Source: CAMASH01 sp041746635
GTDB lineage: Bacteria > Verrucomicrobiota > Verrucomicrobiia > Chthoniobacterales > Terrimicrobiaceae
Assembly (NCBI GenBank): GCA_041746635.1
Contig: JBGTGQ010000099.1
Coordinates: 1-64,000, forward strand
DNA length: 64,000 nt
Direction: 5' to 3'
Positions 57,461 to 64,000 of the stretch are shown piece by piece. A program made the position numbers and the translations under genes. The notes under the pieces were generated by a model. That model was not told the origin of the DNA and ran no database searches. It saw nothing but the letters and a program-made list of their open reading frames with translations. Within the stretch, counting starts at the first letter, position 1, and the number at the start of each line of letters is the position of its first letter.

Positions 57461-57682
57461 AAATAAAAGCTTTCCGGACGGTCGCCGCTTCAACTGAATT
57501 ATCCAGCTTTCCCGGATCAGGCGAATCCCTGATTTCCCTATCAGGGAAGCCATGAGGGGTGGACGCGGCGAGCCGCTATACCTTCAGTGGAGATGTGAAA
57601 GATCCCACAACATGGTCGAATCGTTTTCGAATCCCTCTCACGCGGGAGAAGAACGAGGCGAACCGGCAGCCATCTTTCCCGG

Positions 57683-58069
57683 ATGAATGACTCCTGCCTT
57701 CCCGAAAATCTTCTGGCTTTGATCCGAACGAGCATACCCACCATCAATGCGGCGGAGCTTTTGGTTTTTCTGGCCCGGCACCCGGAGAATCCGTGGGCTC
57801 CAGGTGAGCTGGTGTCCGCATTGAAACCCACCGTGATCAGCTTATCCGCGACCGAGGAGTATCTCAGCACGTTTAAAATTCATGGTCTTGTGCGCAAGAG
57901 CAACCGCCGCTACTGCTACAGCCCCGACTCCCCGGAATCGGGAAAGGGGGTCGAGGCGCTCATGGCCGCGTTTAACGAGCGGCCAGTGACATTGATCCGC
58001 ACCATTTACAACGTGGCCGATCAGAAAATCCAGTCGTTCGCAGATTCATTCAAATTTAAAAAAGAGTAA
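57683..58069 (+). CDS. Winged-helix (MarR-like outline) regulator
   Basis: 128 residues. AAELLVFLARHPENPWAPGELVSAL, SATEEYLSTFKIHGLVRKSNRRYCYSPDS reads as a winged helix with the wing at NRRYCY; a helical tail follows. No ligand domain. Divergent from the poly-HAMP kinase gene and 3 bp upstream of the first small membrane protein gene, so it probably belongs to the same control unit. Confidence 0.6.
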   Translation: MNDSCLPENLLALIRTSIPTINAAELLVFLARHPENPWAPGELVSALKPTVISLSATEEYLSTFKIHGLVRKSNRRYCYSPDSPESGKGVEALMAAFNERPVTLIRTIYNVADQKIQSFADSFKFKKE

Positions 58070-58072
58070 CTC

Positions 58073-58339
58073 ATGGAAATTCATAAAATCGTGCTTTCCT
58101 CCCTAGCCGTACTCACCAGTGGAGCCTGCATGCTGCTCTTGTTTCGAGGCTATGCCCGCAAGAAAGTGCGCTTGCTGATGTGGAGCGCCATCTGTTTCGC
58201 CGGGCTCACCATAAACAACATCGCCCTGTTCTGCGACTTGGTGATCTTTCCCGATATAGACCTTCGACCCCTGCGGCTTTTTTCGGCCCTCACCGGGATG
58301 CTTTTCCTGCTCTACGGATTCATCTGGGATTCTGAATAG
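58073..58339 (+). CDS. Small membrane protein, DUF5985-like (first of a pair)
   Basis: 88 residues with three hydrophobic segments (VLSSLAVLTSGACMLLLF, LMWSAICFAGLTINNIALF, LFSALTGMLFLLYGFIW). The middle SAICFAGLTINN and FRGYARKKVRLL match the outline of DUF5985, whose members come in tandem. Function unknown. It lies 3 bp after the winged-helix gene and 12 bp before a second, similar gene. Confidence 0.6.
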   Translation: MEIHKIVLSSLAVLTSGACMLLLFRGYARKKVRLLMWSAICFAGLTINNIALFCDLVIFPDIDLRPLRLFSALTGMLFLLYGFIWDSE

Positions 58340-58351
58340 AAAAACCTCCAC

Positions 58352-58621
58352 ATGACCAACTTCCTCGCCGGCGCGCTCACGTCCTCCCACCTGATCGCAG
58401 CTGTCTTTTTCCTGCGATTCTGGAAAAAGACCCACGACGGGTTGTTTTTGCAATTTTCTCTCGCTTTCCTGCTCTTCGCCTTGAATCAGATCGCTAGTTC
58501 CATTTTGGAATTGGATAGCGAGAGAGTGGGCTACACCTATATTCTGCGCGTGCTCGGCTATATCGTCATTCTTGTTGCCATAGTGGAAAAGAACCGGCGC
58601 GCGGCGAGGAAATCGGAATAA
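58352..58621 (+). CDS. Small membrane protein, DUF5985-like (second of a pair)
   Basis: 89 residues with three hydrophobic segments (SSHLIAAVFFLRFW, LFLQFSLAFLLFALNQIASSIL, ILRVLGYIVILVAIV). The F-x-RFWKKTHDGLFLQFSLAFLLFALNQ part corresponds to FRGYARKKVRLLMWSAICFAGLTINN of its neighbour, so the two are paralogs and probably a heteromer. Third gene of the plus-strand set opposite the poly-HAMP kinase. Confidence 0.6.
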   Translation: MTNFLAGALTSSHLIAAVFFLRFWKKTHDGLFLQFSLAFLLFALNQIASSILELDSERVGYTYILRVLGYIVILVAIVEKNRRAARKSE

Positions 58622-58797
58622 CCCGTACTTCTCTGGCCATCCCAACTCGCCTCCCGCCACTTGGAGAAAGAGAGTCGCTGCGGGGGTTCCGTCCGCGAGC
58701 ATGGGAAAACAAGGAAGATGCTGGCAGAAACTCGATCTTCGCAAAGCCGCGGATCTCCCGGCGGTACCAAAATCGGAGAGCTGAACCCAGCCTGCGG

Positions 58798-60114
58798 TCA
58801 GCTCGCTCTGGAATCCGTCTCGTAGCGTACCGGTAGCAACACGCGGAAGGTCGTGCCCTCCTGCGCGGAACTGGCCACCTCCAGGCTGGCATCGAGCAAA
58901 TCGCAGAGCCGTTTTACAATGGCCAAACCGATCCCCTCGCCCGGGCGCTGCCGAGCGGCCAAGGCTTTGGCATCAGCCACCTGGGGCAACACATGGAGAC
59001 CTTCGCCGCCCGCCTGCACCGCGTTTTCATCGGATTCGCGCGCACTGGCCGTGGCTTCTTTGAGTCCGTTCAGCATCGGCGCGCCCGGTCCGCCCAGCAG
59101 CCCCGGTCCGGTGTCCTTCACCTTCAGCCACCAATGATCCGTTCCTTCCAGTCCCCAACTCACCGTCACTCCGCCCTGTTTCGTGTATTTGAGCGCATTC
59201 TGGACCAGATTTTGCGCGATGCGATGCACTTTGTCGGAATCGCCTTCCACCTCCATGGGCCGGGGGCCACTGGCTTCCAGCCACAGGCCATGTTCCTTCG
59301 CCGTCGTCTGCGACACCGCGCAGAACTCGCCCAACACTTCCGCTGCGTCAAAGGTCTCAACCTTCCGCCGTTCCTCCCCCGCTTCCAGCCGCGCCAGGCT
59401 CATTAGTTCCCCCAGCATCATCCGCAAACTCTTCACCCCGCGCTCAATCGTCCCGGTTACCGCGGAACGCCGATCCTCCGGCAAAGTCGGAAGGCTCAAT
59501 ATCGTGGCCGCGGTCGTCACCGCCTGCACGCTGCCTCCCAGATCATGCACGGCCTCGCGAATCAACATTCCTCGCTGACGCTCCACCTCCGCGAGTTCCG
59601 CCAGCGCATGTTCCAGATCACGCGCCCGCCCGGTCGCCGTCTCCTTCTCCATCAGCATGTATTGCGATACGCTTTCGTTGATCGCGTTGTTGATCAGCTT
59701 CACCAACACGCATTGCGCCTCGGCCACCGTTTCCCGCTCGATTTCCGGATCATGCTTGGCGAACGCCTCCACCTCACCCGTCAGGCATAAATGCAGATGC
59801 CCCCACTCGCGCGTCACCTCGCTCAAACGATATCCCTGCTGCCAGCGCTGCAAGCCATGCTTAATCTCCTCGCGCTTTTCCCGTTTTTTCGCGGCCGCTT
59901 CGCGCTCACCGCCCGGCCAGGATTTCAGTTCTTCCTCCAGCACATCGAGCACTTGGGGAATATGATCGTAGAACTGGGTGCGCGTGAGCGAATCCACCGT
60001 CGTTTGCTGTGGATCCCCCTCCGAGGCCATGCGCCAGGCTTTCATCAATTGCTCCCGTCGACCCGAGAGATATCTACTCAGTTCCGTCAACTGCTTGAAG
60101 GTCTTTTCCATCAT
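58798..60114 (-). CDS. Soluble sensor histidine kinase with RsbRD-like N-terminal domain
   Basis: 438 residues from ATG 60112-60114. N-terminal all-helical domain (about 1-165) with REQLMKAWRMASEG, YDHIPQVLDVLEEEL, EIKHGLQRWQQGYRLSEVTREW, like RsbRD/globin-type sensors. DHp with REAVHDLGGSVQAV (phospho-His), ATPase with NLVQNALKYT, DTGPGL and GIGLAIVKRL. An extra loop of ~45 residues sits between the two G boxes. No receiver, no membrane part. The partner is unknown; the multi-receiver proteins nearby are candidates. Confidence 0.85.
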   Translation of the reverse strand: MMEKTFKQLTELSRYLSGRREQLMKAWRMASEGDPQQTTVDSLTRTQFYDHIPQVLDVLEEELKSWPGGEREAAAKKREKREEIKHGLQRWQQGYRLSEVTREWGHLHLCLTGEVEAFAKHDPEIERETVAEAQCVLVKLINNAINESVSQYMLMEKETATGRARDLEHALAELAEVERQRGMLIREAVHDLGGSVQAVTTAATILSLPTLPEDRRSAVTGTIERGVKSLRMMLGELMSLARLEAGEERRKVETFDAAEVLGEFCAVSQTTAKEHGLWLEASGPRPMEVEGDSDKVHRIAQNLVQNALKYTKQGGVTVSWGLEGTDHWWLKVKDTGPGLLGGPGAPMLNGLKEATASARESDENAVQAGGEGLHVLPQVADAKALAARQRPGEGIGLAIVKRLCDLLDASLEVASSAQEGTTFRVLLPVRYETDSRAS

Positions 60115-60261
60115 GAGGATAAAATCAGCTCCATACCGACACCGTGACGGAGCATCTGGCAACTGATTTTTGCCGACAAGGCATTTCTTCCGCGAAAAAA
60201 AGCAACGTCCATCCGCCCAAGCACCGAGACGCGATTCCTTGCGATTTTGAATGCCTTGCAC

Positions 60262-61329
60262 ATGCTTTCGCCGAACGAACCGCCCGCGCCTCCCTTGGAT
60301 CTTACCCTTCGCGTCGGCTGCCAGCTCACCTATACCAGCGCGATGGGAGCCCCCGCCCTCGTGGCCATCAAGCCGCGCCACGACAGCCAGCAATCCATCC
60401 GCGCGGAAAGCCTGGAGTTCCCCGAAGGAGTTTCCGCCACCGAGTTTGAAGACGACCACGGCAACATCCTATTCCGCCTCAATCTCCAGCCCGGCGACAA
60501 CAGCCTGCGCTACGACGCCATTGTCTCCGTGCCCAGCCTTCGCGAGGATTTTGCCCACCTCGACGGACCCATTCCGCCCGAGCAACTTCCCGCCAGCCTC
60601 CTGCGCTACACCATGCCCTCGCGCTACTGCGATTCCGATCGTCTGCTCGATTTTGCCTGGAAACATTTCGGCCATCTGCCCCACGGTCTCCCCCGCGTTC
60701 ACGCCATCCGCGACTGGCTGCATCATCACATCGAATACCGCACCGGATCCGGCAGTCCTCACCTCACCGCGTCTGACATCATCGAGCGCCGCTTCGGTGT
60801 CTGCCGCGACCTCGCCCACTGCGGAGTCTCCCTCTGCCGCACCTTCAATATCCCCGCCCGCTACGTCAGCGGATTCGTCGCCGACATTGGCTGCCTGGAT
60901 CCCGGCACCCCCATGGACTTCCACGCCTACTTCGAAGTTTTCCTGGGCGGACGCTGGCAGATTTTCGACGCCCGTTTCCCCACCCCTCGCATCGGACGCA
61001 TCCGCATCAGCGCCGGCTACGACGCCGGCAACTGCGCCTTCACCACCATCTACGGTGCGGCCACCCTTACCGGATTTTATGTCTGGTCGTATCAAGTTGA
61101 TCCCGCCGAGGTTCACGTCGGCGATCCGGTTGATCTCTCCACCCGCCTCTGCGGCACGCCAGAGATTCGTTTTCCCGACCCCCACAAGGCAACAAAGCGC
61201 CGCGTAAACTTGGAATCGCCGCCGTGCTCGGGTGTCAGCTCCGCTTTTCGTTGGAGTTCACGCTTTAGCGTGCGCCTCCCAGAGCAGCCTAAAGGCTGGA
61301 CTCCAACGCTTAGTTACCGAAGAGCTTGA
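60262..61329 (+). CDS. Transglutaminase-like protein (bacterial N-terminal domain type)
   Basis: 355 residues from ATG 60262. An N-terminal beta domain (about 12-110; LTLRVGCQLTYTS, FEDDHGNILFRLNLQPG) precedes a transglutaminase-like cysteine-protease core: catalytic Cys in RRFGVCRDLAHCGVSLCR, His in MDFHAYFEVFLGG, Asp in WQIFDAR. No signal peptide. Related proteins accompany peptide-ligase and circular-proteasome genes, none of which are here. The last ~27 residues are encoded by an intergenic cruciform element, so the original stop was probably lost or overrun. Confidence 0.82.
   Translation: MLSPNEPPAPPLDLTLRVGCQLTYTSAMGAPALVAIKPRHDSQQSIRAESLEFPEGVSATEFEDDHGNILFRLNLQPGDNSLRYDAIVSVPSLREDFAHLDGPIPPEQLPASLLRYTMPSRYCDSDRLLDFAWKHFGHLPHGLPRVHAIRDWLHHHIEYRTGSGSPHLTASDIIERRFGVCRDLAHCGVSLCRTFNIPARYVSGFVADIGCLDPGTPMDFHAYFEVFLGGRWQIFDARFPTPRIGRIRISAGYDAGNCAFTTIYGAATLTGFYVWSYQVDPAEVHVGDPVDLSTRLCGTPEIRFPDPHKATKRRVNLESPPCSGVSSAFRWSSRFSVRLPEQPKGWTPTLSYRRA
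61249..61308. repeat. Three-stem (cruciform) intergenic element
   Basis: Outer arms CGTTGGAGT (61249-61257) and ACTCCAACG (61300-61308) enclose two perfect palindromic hairpins, CACGCTTTAGCGTG (61259-61272) and CAGCCTAAAGGCTG (61285-61298). This folds as a three-way junction on either strand. It lies between two convergent genes and overlaps the end of the transglutaminase frame. Likely a dispersed element or a two-way terminator. Confidence 0.8.
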
Positions 61330-63133
61330 TGGCGGAACCGGAGTTGATCAGGGTGCCGCTGCTTTGGGGTGAGGCGGCGGGAACGGTGGTCTGACCGGCT
61401 CTCTTTTTCAGGGCGGCGGCGAGGTTTTCCTTGGCGTCTTTGAGACCGGGATTGATCTTGAGGGCTTTTTGGAAGCTATCGATGGCTTCATCGTTGCGGC
61501 CGAGGAAATAGAGGGACACGCCGAAATTGCAGAGGAAGGTGGGGTTGCCTGGTTCGATTTTCAGCAGGGTCTCATAGACTTCGCTGCCTTCCTGGTAATT
61601 GCCCACGCGCACGAGAAGGCTGCCGAGGTTGACCTTATAGATGGTGATGTCGGGGGCGATACGGATGGCTAGGCGGAGTTGCTCAAGGGCCCCCTCCATG
61701 TCGCCTTTTTTCTCCAGCATGGCGCCGTAGTTGTTGTGGGTCTCGGCCAGGTCGGGGCGAAGGCGGACGGATTCGCTGATGTGGTGAAAAGCGGAATCGT
61801 TGTTGCCGCGTTCTAGCATCACCTTGCCGAGGCGGCTGTGGGCCTGCCAGGCGTTGGGGTTGCTTTTGAGGGTGTGCGTCCACATTTCGTATTCGTTGGC
61901 GAAGATGCCGGCGTAGCGGTGGCTGTGAATGGTGAGTACGGCGAAAACCACCAGGCCCAGCGCGAGGAAGTAGCGTTTCGGTTCGGCTTCCGCCTTTTGG
62001 TAACCATAACCAGCCGCAGCGGTGGCCAGTCCGATCAAGCCGATGACGGGCAGATAGACGAAGTGGTCGGCGACCCACGTGATGCGCATGTAGGACATGG
62101 TGATGAAGCCAAGGATGGGGAAGAGATTAATGAGGAAAAACCCGAGCCCGAAGAGGACGTCGCGGCCCCAGGTGTTCCGCTTGGTCCAGAGCCAAAAGAG
62201 CACCGCCGCGATGAACGGCCAGGGCAGAAATTGCCACCACGAGGGCGGGTCCACTTCCCAGCGGGGATAGATGGGCAGAAGTCCGAAGGGCCAGACGCAT
62301 TTGTAAAAATAAAACAGGATGGCCATCCCGGCGGTGGCGATGCGGGAATCCATGTCGCCCACGGGAATGGTCTCGGTGCCGATGGCGCGGGTAAATTGGA
62401 AATAGATCGTAAGCAGGCCCAACGCCAAAGAGACAAAGAAGAATGGCGCGCTGCGCACGATGTCGTGCAGATCGATCTTTGCGCGCTTCCACCAGCAATA
62501 GAGCAACAGAATCACCGGATACATCACGACCGAGGTCTTGCCGAGAATCGCGGCGATAAAAAACACAAGGGCCCACCAATAGGCTGACTCTTTTTTGCGC
62601 TGATCAAAAGTCAGCCAGGCCAGCATGGAAATGAGCAGGAAAACGAGCGAGAGGGTGTTTTTTAACTCCGACACCCAACCGACCGATTCCGCCAGGATCG
62701 GATGAATGCAAAACAGCAACCCGCCCAGCCAGGCCTCGCGAATACCCAGCCGCTCGAAGAGCCGCCAGACCAGGAGGGCGCAAGCGAGGTGCAACGAAAT
62801 ATTAAGCAAATGCCAGCCGGTCGAATTGGTTCCGTTGACCCGGTAAAACAACCACTGCACCGTGGTCTTGAGCGGAAAATAGTCCGCGCCCCCCTCGCCT
62901 TTCCAGGTTTTGACCAGCCCGTTGGGGTCGGGCAGAATCTGGCTGGCGGTGATTTCCTGATCGTCATCCCACAACCATCCGCCGTGAAAAACCGGGGCAT
63001 AAATGAACAACCCGGCGAGGAGAATAACGAGAACCTTATAGATCACATCGCGCCCGCCTTCCGCCGGCTCCGGTAGGGTGGCGGGGCCGCGTTCTACTTT
63101 GGCTGGTTTTTTCTTTGGTGATAGACGCGGCAT
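61310..63133 (-). CDS. TPR-containing multi-pass membrane protein (TMTC/O-mannosyltransferase-like)
   Basis: 607 residues. About eleven membrane segments in the first 410 residues, starting with a cytoplasmic lead, and WLWDDDQEI just after TM1, the DD motif of GT-C type transferases. The C-terminal 170 residues are three to four TPRs (AWQAHSRLGKVMLERGN, AETHNNYGAMLEKKGD, IYKVNLGSLLVRVGN, TFLCNFGVSLYFLGR). The layout equals that of TMTC-type proteins, which glycosylate with lipid-linked sugar. The N terminus overlaps the GT9 gene by 40 bp. Confidence 0.82.
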   Translation of the reverse strand: MPRLSPKKKPAKVERGPATLPEPAEGGRDVIYKVLVILLAGLFIYAPVFHGGWLWDDDQEITASQILPDPNGLVKTWKGEGGADYFPLKTTVQWLFYRVNGTNSTGWHLLNISLHLACALLVWRLFERLGIREAWLGGLLFCIHPILAESVGWVSELKNTLSLVFLLISMLAWLTFDQRKKESAYWWALVFFIAAILGKTSVVMYPVILLLYCWWKRAKIDLHDIVRSAPFFFVSLALGLLTIYFQFTRAIGTETIPVGDMDSRIATAGMAILFYFYKCVWPFGLLPIYPRWEVDPPSWWQFLPWPFIAAVLFWLWTKRNTWGRDVLFGLGFFLINLFPILGFITMSYMRITWVADHFVYLPVIGLIGLATAAAGYGYQKAEAEPKRYFLALGLVVFAVLTIHSHRYAGIFANEYEMWTHTLKSNPNAWQAHSRLGKVMLERGNNDSAFHHISESVRLRPDLAETHNNYGAMLEKKGDMEGALEQLRLAIRIAPDITIYKVNLGSLLVRVGNYQEGSEVYETLLKIEPGNPTFLCNFGVSLYFLGRNDEAIDSFQKALKINPGLKDAKENLAAALKKRAGQTTVPAASPQSSGTLINSGSAIKLFGN

Positions 63134-64000
63134 ACAGTTTCAAAAACCTGATCAACGGTGATCATCTTCATGCAGACGTTGTCCCGGCAGGCGGTTTGGC
63201 GGTTGTTCAGGGCATTTACGCAGGGACTGCAGGCGATGCCAGCCCACAAAGCGTGATTGCGAGGCGTGGGCGCACCGAAGAGCAGGGGCGTCTCCGGTCC
63301 GAAAAGCGTCACCACGTCCATGGTTGTGAGCGTGGCGAAATGGGCGGGACCACTGTCGTTGGTCACCAACACCTCGGCGAAGCCATAGACGATCAAAAGC
63401 TGGCGCAGGGTGGTTTTTCCCGCCAAACAGAAGCAGCGCGGCGATCCGACGGCGCGCACCAGTTCCCCGACCTTGCCGGCCTCGTCGGGCGCGCCGGTGA
63501 AGCCGATGGAGATGTCGTCAAAGGTGGTCAGGATCTTTTTGGCCAGGGCGATGTAATTGTTTTCGTTCCATTTGCGCAGGGGCAGCAGGTCACTGGCGTT
63601 GGCATTGAGCAAAATGAGGCGTTCGTGGCCGGGAGTCTTGAGGCCATGCAGCATTTTTTCAACGACCAGGCGTTCCTCCGGCGCGGGTTCGAACAACGGC
63701 GGTGCCACCGTGGCTGGCGGGGAAACGGGAAAGGTGGGAAACCTCGCCGGGTCGCCATCGAGCGCCATGACCAGGCTGGTGAAGGTGCTGCTGGTGTGCA
63801 GGTGGGAGTTGTAAAGCACCCGTTGGGTCAGCAAGTCGCCGCGATAAGGGCCCTCGCCATAGTAGCCATGGAACCCCGCCCGCACCCGCGCGCCGGTGAG
63901 CCAGGCCAGCGCGGCGGTGGAGCGCGCGAAAAACTCCATATCAATGCACGACTCCAGACCGAGGCGACGGATCTCCAGCAGCCGGGACAGGCAACTCGTG
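63094..64000 (-). CDS. Glycosyltransferase family 9, 5' end beyond window
   Basis: At least 302 codons; the frame stays open to the window edge (ending upstream in LLEIRRLGLESCID), so the start lies outside. GT9 features: RSTAALAWLTGARVRAGFHG, LILLNANASDLLP, the donor-binding VTNDSGPAHFATLTTMDVVTLFGPETP. Near the C terminus are cysteines in CSPCVNALNNRQTACRDNVC-type spacing, as in several heptosyltransferase relatives. It overlaps the TPR membrane protein gene and probably works on the same surface glycan. Confidence 0.88.
   Translation of the reverse strand, partial: TSCLSRLLEIRRLGLESCIDMEFFARSTAALAWLTGARVRAGFHGYYGEGPYRGDLLTQRVLYNSHLHTSSTFTSLVMALDGDPARFPTFPVSPPATVAPPLFEPAPEERLVVEKMLHGLKTPGHERLILLNANASDLLPLRKWNENNYIALAKKILTTFDDISIGFTGAPDEAGKVGELVRAVGSPRCFCLAGKTTLRQLLIVYGFAEVLVTNDSGPAHFATLTTMDVVTLFGPETPLLFGAPTPRNHALWAGIACSPCVNALNNRQTACRDNVCMKMITVDQVFETVCRVYHQRKNQPK

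Overview
The window is GC-rich, gene-dense bacterial DNA, mostly transcribed from the minus strand. The gene mix suggests a Gram-negative heterotroph, most plausibly of the Verrucomicrobiota/PVC group: an outer-membrane-type metal efflux system, SurA-like chaperone, LPS-type glycosyltransferases, a beta-galactosidase-trimerization-type hydrolase, tandem DUF5985-like proteins, very large hybrid kinases and an ECF sigma factor with a periplasmic metal sensor. This assignment is inferred from gene content only. No rRNA or tRNA gene was recognised.

Region by region. 1-1365: the end of a CRISPR array (ten identical 36-bp repeats, nine spacers) that stops 5 bp from the stop codon of a hicBA toxin-antitoxin pair. 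Beyond hicB lies a short sequence resembling half of the CRISPR repeat. No cas gene is visible. 1366-5306: an FHA-ABCG transporter, an OmpA-like lipoprotein, a peroxiredoxin and a CHAP-like secreted protein. 5369-17411: a copper/silver-type metal-resistance island (CusBA-type RND pump, His-tailed EamA permease, a CxxC periplasmic protein, DUF3347 protein, sialidase-like protein, ECF sigma factor with sensor/anti-sigma-type partners, CopA-type P-ATPase). Three genes or operons in this island share a spaced motif upstream, a likely ECF promoter. The island also shows fragment duplications: the sialidase-like gene sits between ~200-bp direct repeats made of pieces of its two neighbours, and a decayed copy of the CxxC gene lies upstream of copA.

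17758-33925: housekeeping and envelope genes (amidase, methyltransferases, GT9 and GT4 glycosyltransferases, avtA, thiH-thiS, DoxX, surA, mfd, a pabC-like gene), interrupted by an amber-interrupted four-helix-bundle gene between 19-bp inverted repeats. 34053-43928: a membrane adenylate cyclase with a decayed copy of its 3' end 3 kb away, a CDF transporter with substituted metal ligands, a hydrolase, mgtE with a G11 tract upstream, a GH-like gene, and a ferritin-like gene coupled to a sugar transferase. 44089-49116: an NtrC-type activator with Glu at the phosphorylation site, uppS, DUF983 and lipid-A-synthase-N-like membrane proteins, a response regulator and small envelope proteins. 49158-60114: a signalling cluster dominated by a ~2100-residue soluble poly-HAMP hybrid kinase with three receivers, coupled to a second hybrid kinase and followed by a winged-helix protein, two small membrane proteins and another kinase. 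60262-64000: a transglutaminase-like gene, a cruciform-forming element, a TPR/TMTC-like membrane protein and a GT9 gene cut by the window end.

The most promising leads are the CRISPR/hicBA/half-repeat arrangement, the shared ECF-type promoter motif, the poly-HAMP kinase module, the natural phosphomimetic NtrC-type activator and the repeat-bounded four-helix-bundle unit.
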